Both the position numbers and the translations under genes were made by a program. Source: Rhodoferax sp. UBA5149 (GTDB taxonomy: Bacteria > Pseudomonadota > Gammaproteobacteria > Burkholderiales > Burkholderiaceae_C). Taken from it: a stretch of 16,678 bases of DNA. Below the pieces are notes generated by a model, which did not search any database, was not told the DNA's origin, and was given only the letters and a program-made list of their open reading frames with translations. The stretch's first letter is position 1, and each line of letters opens with the position of its first letter. The DNA lies in assembly GCF_002413825.1 (NCBI RefSeq), contig NZ_DHXT01000158.1, positions 30,093 through 46,770 of the forward strand, read 5' to 3'. Shown here piece after piece: positions 1 through 7,559 of the stretch.

Positions 1-327
1 GATCTGGGCGTGCACCAGGACGGCCTGGTCCACGTCAGCCAGTTGAGCCACAAGTTTGTGACCGATGCGCGCGAGATCGTCAAAACCGGCGACATCGTCA
101 AGGTGCAGGTGGTCGAAGTGGACGTCGCCCGTAAGCGCATCGCGCTGACCATGAAGCTGGGCGCGGCCCCAAGCCGACGCGACAGCGCGGGCGACAACCG
201 CTTTCAGGGGGTGAGCAATAACCAGCGCGGCAGATCGGACGGGCCGGGCGCCGGCGCGCCATCCAACACCCCGCAATCCACCGCCATGTCGTCGGCGTTT
301 GCCAAACTGAAAGGTACGAACCGTTGA
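1..327 (+). CDS. tex: Tex-like transcription accessory protein, C-terminal end (partial)
   Basis: The open frame runs from the left edge to a TGA at 325-327, giving the last 108 residues of a longer protein. The visible part opens with an S1 RNA-binding domain: DGLVHVSQLSHKFV, then the VKTGDIVKVQVVEVD strand pair and the RKRIALTMK closing strand. This is followed by a low-complexity basic tail rich in Gly, Arg, Ser and Pro. That arrangement matches the C terminus of Tex (YhgF), a cytoplasmic nucleic-acid-binding protein with an S1 domain at its C-terminal end. The N-terminal helix-hairpin-helix and YqgF-like parts would lie outside the window. Another S1-domain protein such as a polynucleotide phosphorylase relative is possible, but the SQLSHKFV and RIALTMK wording is typical of Tex. 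Confidence 0.85.
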   Translation, partial: DLGVHQDGLVHVSQLSHKFVTDAREIVKTGDIVKVQVVEVDVARKRIALTMKLGAAPSRRDSAGDNRFQGVSNNQRGRSDGPGAGAPSNTPQSTAMSSAFAKLKGTNR

Positions 328-388
328 TACATAATGTATTGGCCTGGTTCATCAATCAATGGAATATTGCTAACGGAGTTTTGTTGCC

Positions 389-1213
389 ATGGAACTGAAA
401 GCCCTGTTGGCACTACAGTTCGTTCTGCCCAGCATTCCGAAGGTGGTCGCGCTCTTGCTCAGTGAGCTCGATCGTGCCGAACCCGATCTGAAAACGATCA
501 CCCAGCTCATCAGCACCGATCCGGCGTTGACGACGCGCCTGCTGCAGTTAGCCAACTCGGGGTTTTTCAAGCTGTCGGGCAAGATCAGCAGCGTTTCCGA
601 AGCACTGGCGATTCTGGACCTGGGCCATGTGCGGACCATGGCCGCGGCGGCGGCCTCGGGCGCCTCGCTCCGAGCCGTGCCGGGTATCAACTTGCAGCAG
701 TTCTGGGCCTACAGCCTGAATGTGGCCAAGCTGGCCCGTTCCCTGGCAGGCGTGGTGCGACAGAATCAGCAGGCCGCCTTTACCTGCGGCCTGATCCACG
801 CGGTGGGTGAGCTGGCGATGCACATGGGCATGCCCGAAGAGGTGGCGGCACTGGACCGTGAAGTCCCCCCGCTCAATCTGAACCGCGCCAAGGCCGAAAC
901 AAGGCTTTTTGGTTTTTGCTACGCCCAGGCGGGTGCCGGTCTTGCCCGCAAATGGCAGTTTCCGAAACCCATTGTGGAAGCGTTGGAGTATCAGTACGCA
1001 CCCTTTGAAAATAATGTCTACGAACCGCTGGCGGGCGTCATCCATCTGGCCACCTGGCGGGCCCGCGCCAAAGAGGCGGACCTGACCGAGAATGAATTCG
1101 CGGTGACCTTTCCGGGTTCGGTGGGCGAGGTGCTGGCGCTTGACATTGACATGGTGCTGCAGCAAGACCCGATTGACTGGTCGGTCCAGACGCCCGGGCG
1201 CAGCCTGCTGTAG
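389..1213 (+). CDS. HDOD domain-containing protein
   Basis: A 274-residue protein starting at ATG 389, with GGAG at 375-378 as a plausible ribosome binding site. Most of the protein is a single HDOD domain, a degenerate relative of the HD phosphohydrolase fold. It has the family opening LPSIPKVVALLLSEL, the STDPALTTRLLQLANSGFF segment and the SVSEALAILDLGHVRTMA segment. The position of the HD-GYP catalytic motif reads LIHAVGELAM, so the metal-binding HD pair is missing and hydrolase activity is unlikely. HDOD proteins are usually cytoplasmic signalling adaptors in c-di-GMP, chemotaxis or stress networks, but no partner domain is fused here, so the specific role is unknown. It lies 61 bp after tex and 44 bp before the AI-2E family gene on the same strand. 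Confidence 0.85.
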   Translation: MELKALLALQFVLPSIPKVVALLLSELDRAEPDLKTITQLISTDPALTTRLLQLANSGFFKLSGKISSVSEALAILDLGHVRTMAAAAASGASLRAVPGINLQQFWAYSLNVAKLARSLAGVVRQNQQAAFTCGLIHAVGELAMHMGMPEEVAALDREVPPLNLNRAKAETRLFGFCYAQAGAGLARKWQFPKPIVEALEYQYAPFENNVYEPLAGVIHLATWRARAKEADLTENEFAVTFPGSVGEVLALDIDMVLQQDPIDWSVQTPGRSLL

Positions 1214-1257
1214 CGCCAGCCCATGCGCGCACACTACGTGGCTAACAGGAGTCCGCC

Positions 1258-2442
1258 GTGACGAACCCTACTTCAGAGCAAGCAGACGGTGCGGGCGCGG
1301 ACCCCGGCACAGCGGCCGCGGCGCCCGCCGAGCAGCCCCGTGTGTTATTGCAGATGCCGGTGGATGTGCGCAGCGTTTCCCTGGTGGTGCTGGCCACGCT
1401 GGCCAGTGTGTTCATGTTGCGCTGGGCCAGCGCCGTGTTCATACCGGTGATGGTCGGGGTGCTGTTCAGCTATGCCCTGTCGCCGGTGGTGGACTGGCTG
1501 CAGTTGCGCCGGGTCCCGCGCGCCTTGAGTGCCGCCTTGCTGATTTTGGGCCTCTTGAGTGGCATGGGTGCGACCGTGTATTCGCTGAGCGAGGACGCGA
1601 GCAAGCTGGTCGAGCTGCTGCCGGTGGCGGCACAAAAACTGCGCGCCTCGGTTCGCGCCTCGCCCGGCAAGCCGGACAACGCGCTGGTCACGGTGCAAAA
1701 GGCCGCTACCCAGCTTGAGCAGGCGGCCGAAGAAACCAGCCGTACCGCGCCGGTGGGCGGTGGCGTGCAACGGGTGCAGATCGAAAAGCCGAAGTTCGAC
1801 ATCAAGGACCATCTGTGGAACGGCAGCATGGGGCTGCTGGGCATGTTGGGCCAGATCGGCATGGTGGCCTTGATTACCTTCTTCCTGATGGCCTCGGGCG
1901 ACCGTTTCAGGCGCAAATTGGTCAAGCTTGCCGGCCCGACCCTGAGCAAGAAAAGGGTCACGCTGGAGGCGCTCAATCAGATCCACGACCAGATTCAGCG
2001 CTACATGCTGGTGCAGCTATTCACCAGTGTCCTGGTGGGCGTGGCCACCTGGTTGTGCTTCCAGGCCATCGGTCTGGAGCATGCGGCGGTATGGGGTGTT
2101 GCCGCGGGCGTGCTTGATCTGGTTCCCTACGTCGGCAGCGTGGTCATCACGAGCGGTTCGGCGCTGGTGGGTTTTCTGCAGTTCGGCACGCTGGAGACGG
2201 CGCTGCTGGTGGGCGGTGTTTCCCTGGTGATCCACTTCATTGAAGGCTTCCTGCTGACGCCCTGGCTGACCAGCCGCGCCAACAAGATGAATCCGGTGGC
2301 GATCTTCGTCGGCGTGCTGGCCTGGGGCTGGCTCTGGGGCGTGTGGGGCCTGTTGCTCGGGGTGCCGATTCTGGTGGTCATCAAGGCCGTTTGCGACCGG
2401 GTTGACGACCTCAAGCCGGTCGGCGAATTTCTCGGCGCCTGA
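1258..2442 (+). CDS. AI-2E/PerM family membrane transporter
   Basis: A 394-residue inner-membrane protein of the AI-2E family (PerM/YdiK/TqsA type, formerly UPF0118). The start is GTG 1258, chosen because AGGAG lies six bases upstream at 1247-1251. A soluble Ala/Pro-rich N-terminal stretch of about 35 residues precedes paired membrane helices around residues 38-75 and 88-108. A polar loop of about 90 residues follows, then the conserved C-terminal helix cluster with VLDLVPYVGSVV and FIEGFLLTPWL, the usual family signatures. Substrates vary between members (autoinducer-2, ions, unknown), so none can be assigned. Its TGA shares one base with the comEC ATG (TGATG at 2440-2444), which suggests translational coupling, although the two families have no obvious functional link. 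Confidence 0.88.
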   Translation: MTNPTSEQADGAGADPGTAAAAPAEQPRVLLQMPVDVRSVSLVVLATLASVFMLRWASAVFIPVMVGVLFSYALSPVVDWLQLRRVPRALSAALLILGLLSGMGATVYSLSEDASKLVELLPVAAQKLRASVRASPGKPDNALVTVQKAATQLEQAAEETSRTAPVGGGVQRVQIEKPKFDIKDHLWNGSMGLLGMLGQIGMVALITFFLMASGDRFRRKLVKLAGPTLSKKRVTLEALNQIHDQIQRYMLVQLFTSVLVGVATWLCFQAIGLEHAAVWGVAAGVLDLVPYVGSVVITSGSALVGFLQFGTLETALLVGGVSLVIHFIEGFLLTPWLTSRANKMNPVAIFVGVLAWGWLWGVWGLLLGVPILVVIKAVCDRVDDLKPVGEFLGA

Positions 2443-4868
2443 TGGCAGGTCGACCCGCCATCGCCCGGCTGCTTTTCCCGGCGCTGTTGGGCCTGGTGCT
2501 GGGCACCGCCGTGCAGCTGCAGCAGGCGGCCTTGCATGCTTGGCCGGTCTATGTGTGTTTTATGCTGCTAGCCCCCGTTCTATGGGCGCTGGCAGCTACA
2601 AAATTTATAGCTAAATACCTGGCAATCGGTTGGCGCATGGTGCTGGCGGCACTAGCCTGTGGCGTGTTGGCTTTCGGTTTGACCGGGCTGCGCGCCTCGG
2701 TTTTTCTGAACGATGCGCTGGACGCCGGGCTCGAAGGACGCGACGTGGCGGTCACCGGCGTGATCGCCGCCATGCCTCAGCACAACGAGGCCGGTGTGCG
2801 CTTTCGCCTGGAAGTGGAATCGGCGCAGCTGATGGACAAGCCGGTACGCCTGCCGCCCAGCATTTACCTGGGCTGGTATTCCGGTGTGTTCGGTGGCAGT
2901 GGCGCCGGTGGGGTCGGCGAACTGCAGCGCCAGCCCGCCGCCATCGAGGCCGGCGAGCGCTGGCAGATGACGCTGCGTCTCAAGGCGCCGCACGGCGGCA
3001 GCAATCCGCATGGCTTTGACTACGAGCTGTGGCTGTGGGAGCAGGGCCTGCAGGCCACCGGCTATGTGCGCGCCGGACCCAAAGACCCGCCGCCGCAGCG
3101 CCTCGCGCAAACCGGGATGCACCCGGTGGAGCGCGCGCGCCAGCAGGTGCGCGACCGGATTTTTGAGCGGGTGGCCGAGCGCAAGTACGCCGGCCTGATA
3201 GCCGCCTTGGTGGTGGGCGACCAGAACGCGATCGACCGCGCCGATTGGGATATTTTCCGCGCCACCGGTGTCGCGCATCTCATGTCCATCTCCGGCCTGC
3301 ACGTCACCATGTTCGCCTGGCTCGCCGCCCTGGCGGTGGGCTGGTTGTGGCGCCGCTCTGAATACCTTTGCCTGCGGTTGCCAGCACCCAGCGCCGCCTT
3401 GGCAGGCGGCGTGCTGCTGGCCACCGCCTATGCGTTTTTTAGCGGCTGGGGCGTGCCCTCGCAGCGCACGGTGCTGATGCTCGCCACCGTGGGCTTGCTG
3501 CGCCTGTCGGGCAAGCAGTGGCCTTGGCCGCACGTTTGGTTGCTGGCCTGCGCGGTCGTCGTGGCGATGGACCCGTGGGCGCTGCTGCAGGCCGGGTTCT
3601 GGCTCAGCTTTGTCGCGGTCGGCGTCTTGTTTGCTACAGATTCAGGAGCTGATAGCGTAGACAGGACGGGGGCTAGAGGCCATTTCTATTCCATGTTTCG
3701 GGAGCAATGGGTGATCACGTTGGCCTTGACGCCGCTCACCCTGTTGCTCTTTGGTCAGGTCTCGGTGGTCGGTCTGGTGGCCAATGCGCTGGCGATTCCG
3801 TGGGTCACGCTGGTTGTCACGCCGCTGGCCATGCTGGGCGTGCTGGCCGCACCGCTGTGGGATCTGGCGGCGCTGGCGATTGCCGCCATGGCCTGGTACC
3901 TGCAGCTGCTGGCGGCGCTGCCGTTTGCGACGGTCTCTGTCGCACAAGCACCGTTGTGGGCCGGGGCGGCAGGTGTTGTCGGCGGCTTGTTGCTGGCCAT
4001 GCAGCTGCCCTGGAGCTTGCGGCTCATGGGTCTGCCCCTGATGCTGCCGGTGCTGCTGTGGCAGGCGCCGCGTCCGCTGCAGGGCCAGTTTGAACTGCTG
4101 GCCGCCGACATCGGGCAGGGCAACGCCGTCCTGGTGCGCACCGCCCGCCATGTGCTGATGTATGACGCCGGGCCGCGCTTCAGCCGCGAGAGCGATGCCG
4201 GCCACCGCGTGCTGGTGCCGCTGCTGCGTGCCCTTGACGCCCCGGTGGACATGCTGATGCTCAGCCACCGCGACAGTGATCACGTGGGCGGCGCGCTGGC
4301 CGTGTTGGCGATGCAACCCCAAGCGGTGCTGCTCAGTTCCATCGAAGACGACCATGAACTACAGGCCGTGCGGCGCGCGACGCGCTGTGTGGCGGGGCAG
4401 CGCTGGCGCTGGGACGGCGTGGATTTTGAAGTGCTGCACCCGCGTGCGGGCGACTATGACGCTGCCAACAAATCCAACGCCATGAGTTGCACGCTGCGTA
4501 TTTCCAACGGTGTGCAGTCGGCCTTGCTGGCGGGCGATATCGAACAAGCCCAGGAAGCGCGCCTGGTGGCCGAAGGGGCAAGTCTCAAGGTTGATGTCTT
4601 GCTGGTGCCGCATCACGGCAGCAAAACTTCCAGCAGTGCTGCCTTTCTGGACGCCGTGCAGCCACGAATTGCCTTGGTGCAGGCGGGCTACCGCAACCGC
4701 TTTGGCCATCCGGCCGAGCCGGTACTGGCGCGCTATGCCGAGCGCCATATTCGCGTGGTCGATTCGCCCCACTGTGGTGCAGCCACCTGGCAGTCGGCTC
4801 ATCCGTTAGATGTCAAATGCCAGCGCACCGAAGGCTTGCGCTATTGGCACCATCGTGTGCCCTCGTGA
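2442..4868 (+). CDS. comEC: DNA internalization-related competence protein ComEC/Rec2
   Basis: An 808-residue polytopic inner-membrane protein that forms the channel carrying single-stranded DNA into the cytoplasm during natural transformation. Domains in order are an N-terminal DUF4131-type region (about residues 30-200), the Competence domain (about 230-520, with HLMSISGLHV at 279-288 and many membrane helices), and a C-terminal metallo-beta-lactamase domain (about 548-790). The latter keeps SHRDSDHVGG (608-617), a GDI motif (698-700) and HHGSKTSSS (724-732), so the nuclease-like metal site looks intact. Length and domain order are normal for the full proteobacterial form. The start ATG overlaps the previous stop. 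Two short repeat copies lie in frame inside the gene, at residues about 39-58 and 397-415. Other pil or com genes are not in the window. Confidence 0.95.
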   Translation: MAGRPAIARLLFPALLGLVLGTAVQLQQAALHAWPVYVCFMLLAPVLWALAATKFIAKYLAIGWRMVLAALACGVLAFGLTGLRASVFLNDALDAGLEGRDVAVTGVIAAMPQHNEAGVRFRLEVESAQLMDKPVRLPPSIYLGWYSGVFGGSGAGGVGELQRQPAAIEAGERWQMTLRLKAPHGGSNPHGFDYELWLWEQGLQATGYVRAGPKDPPPQRLAQTGMHPVERARQQVRDRIFERVAERKYAGLIAALVVGDQNAIDRADWDIFRATGVAHLMSISGLHVTMFAWLAALAVGWLWRRSEYLCLRLPAPSAALAGGVLLATAYAFFSGWGVPSQRTVLMLATVGLLRLSGKQWPWPHVWLLACAVVVAMDPWALLQAGFWLSFVAVGVLFATDSGADSVDRTGARGHFYSMFREQWVITLALTPLTLLLFGQVSVVGLVANALAIPWVTLVVTPLAMLGVLAAPLWDLAALAIAAMAWYLQLLAALPFATVSVAQAPLWAGAAGVVGGLLLAMQLPWSLRLMGLPLMLPVLLWQAPRPLQGQFELLAADIGQGNAVLVRTARHVLMYDAGPRFSRESDAGHRVLVPLLRALDAPVDMLMLSHRDSDHVGGALAVLAMQPQAVLLSSIEDDHELQAVRRATRCVAGQRWRWDGVDFEVLHPRAGDYDAANKSNAMSCTLRISNGVQSALLAGDIEQAQEARLVAEGASLKVDVLLVPHHGSKTSSSAAFLDAVQPRIALVQAGYRNRFGHPAEPVLARYAERHIRVVDSPHCGAATWQSAHPLDVKCQRTEGLRYWHHRVPS
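2558..2616 (-). repeat. Short interspersed repeat, copy A (inside comEC, antisense)
   Basis: Read on the minus strand this has the pattern TTAGCTATAAATTTTGTAGC, then AGCGCC, then ACGGGGGCTAG. It shares the order and spacing of the other three copies in the window. The strictly shared core AGCCCCCGT (plus strand) is at 2570-2578. It lies in frame in comEC and encodes roughly residues 39-58, in the first membrane region. The AT-rich half encodes AATKFIAKYL, which is unlike the Ala/Leu/Val-rich surroundings. No flanking duplication was visible. Confidence 0.7.
3630..3686 (+). repeat. Short interspersed repeat, copy B (inside comEC, sense)
   Basis: This copy reads TTTGCTACAGATTCAGGAGC, then GATAGCG, then ACGGGGGCTAGAGGCCATTT. 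The shared core ACGGGGGCT is at 3666-3674. It is in frame within comEC and encodes the polar stretch ATDSGADSVDRTGARGHF (about residues 398-415), which interrupts a run of membrane helices and looks like a loop insertion. It is in the opposite orientation to copy A in the same gene. Confidence 0.75.
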
Positions 4869-4923
4869 TTGTCCCTTGGAAAAACCCCAGAGACCCAGAA
4901 TTCCCAGTGTCAAGATGAGGCTT

Positions 4924-4953
4924 CCCTCTTTCGCCCAGCGAGGCGCGAGAGGG
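4924..4953. other. Imperfect hairpin in the comEC to ATP-grasp gap
   Basis: CCCTCT (4924-4929) pairs with AGAGGG (4948-4953), and CGCC (4932-4935) pairs with GGCG (4942-4945), with a two-base mismatch between them and a six-base loop. No run of T follows on either side, so it does not look like a standard intrinsic terminator. It lies 55 bp after comEC and 81 bp before the next start, so it may mark the end of one transcript or a leader structure of the next. Confidence 0.3.
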
Positions 4954-5034
4954 GTTGGAACGTGAGTGGGAGGAAAAACACCAATCCCGGTTGGCGCAAA
5001 GCTTGCTAAGCTAGAAGCAGGAGAGAAATTCTTT

Positions 5035-6537
5035 ATGCAGAAATTCGACGAGATGTACACCCAGCTGCCCTACGAGTTTTTCACGCATGGCGCGCAGATT
5101 CGTGATCACTACAAAATCTATGACGAATGGCTGGCCCAGCAGCCCGGCGACATGATGGCCAAGCGCCGCGAAGAGGCCGAGATGATCTTTCGCCGGGTCG
5201 GCATCACCTTTGCCGTTTACGGGGAGAAAGACGAGGAAGGCGCCGGTAACGAGCGACTCATCCCCTTCGATTTGATTCCGCGCATCATTCCGGTTCATGA
5301 GTGGGCTTTTCTGGAGCGTGGCCTGGTGCAGCGTGTCACGGCGCTCAATCGTTTCCTCCATGACGTCTATCACGAGCAGGAAATCATCAAGGCCGGGGTC
5401 GTGCCGCGCGAGCAAATTGAAAACAACGCCCAGTTCCGCCCCGAGATGATGGGCGTGGACGTGCCCAACAACATTTACTCGCACATCGCCGGCATCGACA
5501 TCGTGCGTGCGTCCAATGCCAAGGGCGAAGGCGAGTACTACGTGCTGGAAGACAACGTGCGCGTGCCCAGCGGCGTGAGCTACATGCTGGAAGACCGCAA
5601 GATGATGATGCGGCTGTTCCCCGAGCTGTTCAACGCGCACCGCGTCGCGCCGATTGCGCATTACCCCGACCTGCTGCTGGAGACGCTGCGCGCCAGCAGC
5701 CCGGCCACCACGGCGGAGCCCACGGTGGTGGTGCTGACGCCCGGCATGCACAACAGCGCCTATTTTGAGCATGCGTTTTTGGCGCAGCAAATGGGCGTCG
5801 AGCTGGTGGAAGGGCAAGACCTGTTCGTCAAAGACAAATTTGTCTACATGCGCACCACGCGCGGCCCCAAGCGTGTGGACGTGATCTACCGCCGGGTGGA
5901 CGATGATTTTCTGGACCCCAAGGTGTTTCGCCCCAAGTCAACCCTGGGTTGCGCGGGCCTGCTGGACGTCTACCGTGCTGGCCACGTGACGATCTGCAAT
6001 GCGGTCGGCACCGGCGTGGCCGATGACAAGTCGATCTACCCCTATGTGCCGAAGATGATCGAGTTCTACCTCGGTGAACAGCCCATCCTCAACAACGTGC
6101 CCACCTATATGTGCCGCAACCAGGATGACCTGGCCTACACCCTGGCCAACCTGAAAGACCTGGTGGTGAAAGAAGTGCATGGCGCCGGCGGCTACGGCAT
6201 GCTGGTGGGACCGGCGGCGACGAAGGCAGAGATCGAGGACTTCCGCAAAGCCGTGCTGGCCAATCCGGGGGGTTATATTGCGCAGCCCACGCTCAGCCTG
6301 TCGAGCTGCCCCACCTTTGTCGAGAGCGGCATTGCGCCGCGTCATATCGACCTGCGGCCTTACGTGTTGAGTGGCAAGACGGTGCAGATGGTGCCGGGCG
6401 GTTTGACGCGCGTGGCGCTCAAAGAAGGCTCGCTGGTCGTCAATTCGTCACAAGGCGGGGGCACCAAAGATACCTGGATTTTGGAGAACGACACGACATC
6501 TGCCAAGCGAATGCAGTCCCAACCCCAGTCATCCTGA
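5035..6537 (+). CDS. Circularly permuted ATP-grasp protein (DUF404/DUF407 family)
   Basis: A 500-residue cytoplasmic protein of the circularly permuted ATP-grasp type 2 family. The start chosen is ATG 5035, opening MQKFDEMYTQLP as family members usually do, with AGGAGA at 5019-5024. The frame stays open upstream to a GTG at 4966, but those 23 extra residues do not resemble the family. Recognisable blocks are IPVHEWAFLERGLVQRV (about 85-101), YYVLEDNVRVPSGVSYMLED (168-187), NAVGTGVADDKSIYPYVP in the middle, and KEVHGAGGYGMLVGP followed by LRPYVLSG towards the C terminus. ATP-grasp enzymes form carboxylate-amine bonds at the expense of ATP. This branch is predicted to act as a peptide ligase, but its substrate is not established. 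It is followed 16 bp later by its usual partner, an alpha-E gene. Confidence 0.92.
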   Translation: MQKFDEMYTQLPYEFFTHGAQIRDHYKIYDEWLAQQPGDMMAKRREEAEMIFRRVGITFAVYGEKDEEGAGNERLIPFDLIPRIIPVHEWAFLERGLVQRVTALNRFLHDVYHEQEIIKAGVVPREQIENNAQFRPEMMGVDVPNNIYSHIAGIDIVRASNAKGEGEYYVLEDNVRVPSGVSYMLEDRKMMMRLFPELFNAHRVAPIAHYPDLLLETLRASSPATTAEPTVVVLTPGMHNSAYFEHAFLAQQMGVELVEGQDLFVKDKFVYMRTTRGPKRVDVIYRRVDDDFLDPKVFRPKSTLGCAGLLDVYRAGHVTICNAVGTGVADDKSIYPYVPKMIEFYLGEQPILNNVPTYMCRNQDDLAYTLANLKDLVVKEVHGAGGYGMLVGPAATKAEIEDFRKAVLANPGGYIAQPTLSLSSCPTFVESGIAPRHIDLRPYVLSGKTVQMVPGGLTRVALKEGSLVVNSSQGGGTKDTWILENDTTSAKRMQSQPQSS

Positions 6538-6553
6538 ACACAAGGAGATTTTC

Positions 6554-7513
6554 ATGCTGTCACGTACCGCCGATCACCTTTTCTGGATGTCCCGCTACAC
6601 CGAGCGGGCCGAGAACACCGCGCGCATGCTGGATGTGAATTACCAGACTTCGCTGCTGCCGCAATCCGACGCGGTCGCGCTGGCGGGCTGGCAGGGTTTG
6701 CTCAGCATCAGCGAGCTCGCGCCCAGCTACAAGGCGCTTCACGGCGATGTCAAGGCGCGCCATGTGATGGACTTCATGGTGAAGGACGAGAGCAATCCGT
6801 CCAGCATCGTGTCGTGTCTGGGCGCCGCGCGCGAAAACGCACGGGCCGTGCGCGGCACCCTGACCACCGAAGTCTGGGAGACCCAAAACACCACCTGGCT
6901 GGAAGTCAAGCGCATGATCAGTTGCGGCGAGTTTGAGCGCGACCCGGGGCAATTTTTTGAATGGGTCAAGTTCCGCTCGCACCTCTCACGGGGCGTGACC
7001 GTGGGCACCATGCTGATGGACGAAGCGCTGCACTTCATGCGCCTGGGCACTTTTCTGGAGCGTGCCGACAACACGGCGCGTCTGGTGGACGTGAAATTTC
7101 ATGCCGTGAAGAGAGACTTTTTCGGCGCCGCCAGCGAGAAAGACCAAGAGTACGACTTCTACCACTGGAGCGCCATTTTGCGCAGCGTGTCGGGCTTCGA
7201 GATCTATCGCAAGGTGTACCGGGATGTCATCAAGCCCGAGCGCGTGGCCGAGCTGCTGATTCTGCGCCCCGACATGCCGCGCTCCTTGCATGCCAGCATG
7301 AACGAGGTGGTCAACAACCTCGGGCTGGTGACCAATGACCTGTCGGGCGAAACCCATCGGCGTGCCGGCAAACTGTGCGCGGAGCTCAAGTTCGGGCGCA
7401 TCGATGAAATTCTGGCCACCGGGCTGCATGCCTATCTCACGCAGTTTCTGGACCGGGTGAACGATCTGGGTGTCCACATCAGCCGCGATTTCCTGATTCC
7501 CACCGCCGCCTGA
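6554..7513 (+). CDS. Alpha-E domain-containing protein (DUF403)
   Basis: A 319-residue, mostly helical protein with AAGGAG at 6542-6547, six bases before ATG 6554. The opening MLSRTADHLFWMSRYTERAENTARMLDV is the diagnostic start of the alpha-E family. The internal repeat FLERADNTARLVDVKFH (in the middle of the protein) mirrors the N-terminal ERAENTARMLDV, which reflects the family's duplicated helical structure. Other conserved pieces are CLGAARENARAVRGTLTTEVWE and LILRPDMPRSL. The biochemical function is unknown. It is nearly always found beside the circularly permuted ATP-grasp gene, as here, and is thought to act with it. The pair appears to be a two-gene operon, since the next gene is convergent and ends 46 bp away. 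Confidence 0.92.
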   Translation: MLSRTADHLFWMSRYTERAENTARMLDVNYQTSLLPQSDAVALAGWQGLLSISELAPSYKALHGDVKARHVMDFMVKDESNPSSIVSCLGAARENARAVRGTLTTEVWETQNTTWLEVKRMISCGEFERDPGQFFEWVKFRSHLSRGVTVGTMLMDEALHFMRLGTFLERADNTARLVDVKFHAVKRDFFGAASEKDQEYDFYHWSAILRSVSGFEIYRKVYRDVIKPERVAELLILRPDMPRSLHASMNEVVNNLGLVTNDLSGETHRRAGKLCAELKFGRIDEILATGLHAYLTQFLDRVNDLGVHISRDFLIPTAA

Positions 7514-7559
7514 GGGCACGCATGACCGCTGGACCGAGGCCTTGCACCCGGTCTTTGAT

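Noticed and set aside
3642..4355. Minus-strand open frame of 237 codons opposite comEC
   Set aside because: His/Gln/Arg-rich low-complexity translation, typical of the antisense of a high-GC membrane protein gene.
4887..4908. Three CCCAG words spaced 8 and 9 bases apart after comEC
   Set aside because: Too short and too few to call a tandem repeat or iteron; expected occasionally by chance.
4966..5034. Upstream GTG extension of the ATP-grasp protein
   Set aside because: The extra 23 residues do not match family N termini, while ATG 5035 has AGGAGA upstream and gives the usual MQKFDEMY start.
7514..7559. Possible bidirectional terminator between the convergent alpha-E and oxidoreductase genes
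   Set aside because: Only a 5-bp stem (GACCG/CGGTC) with a 12-base loop and no T run could be found.
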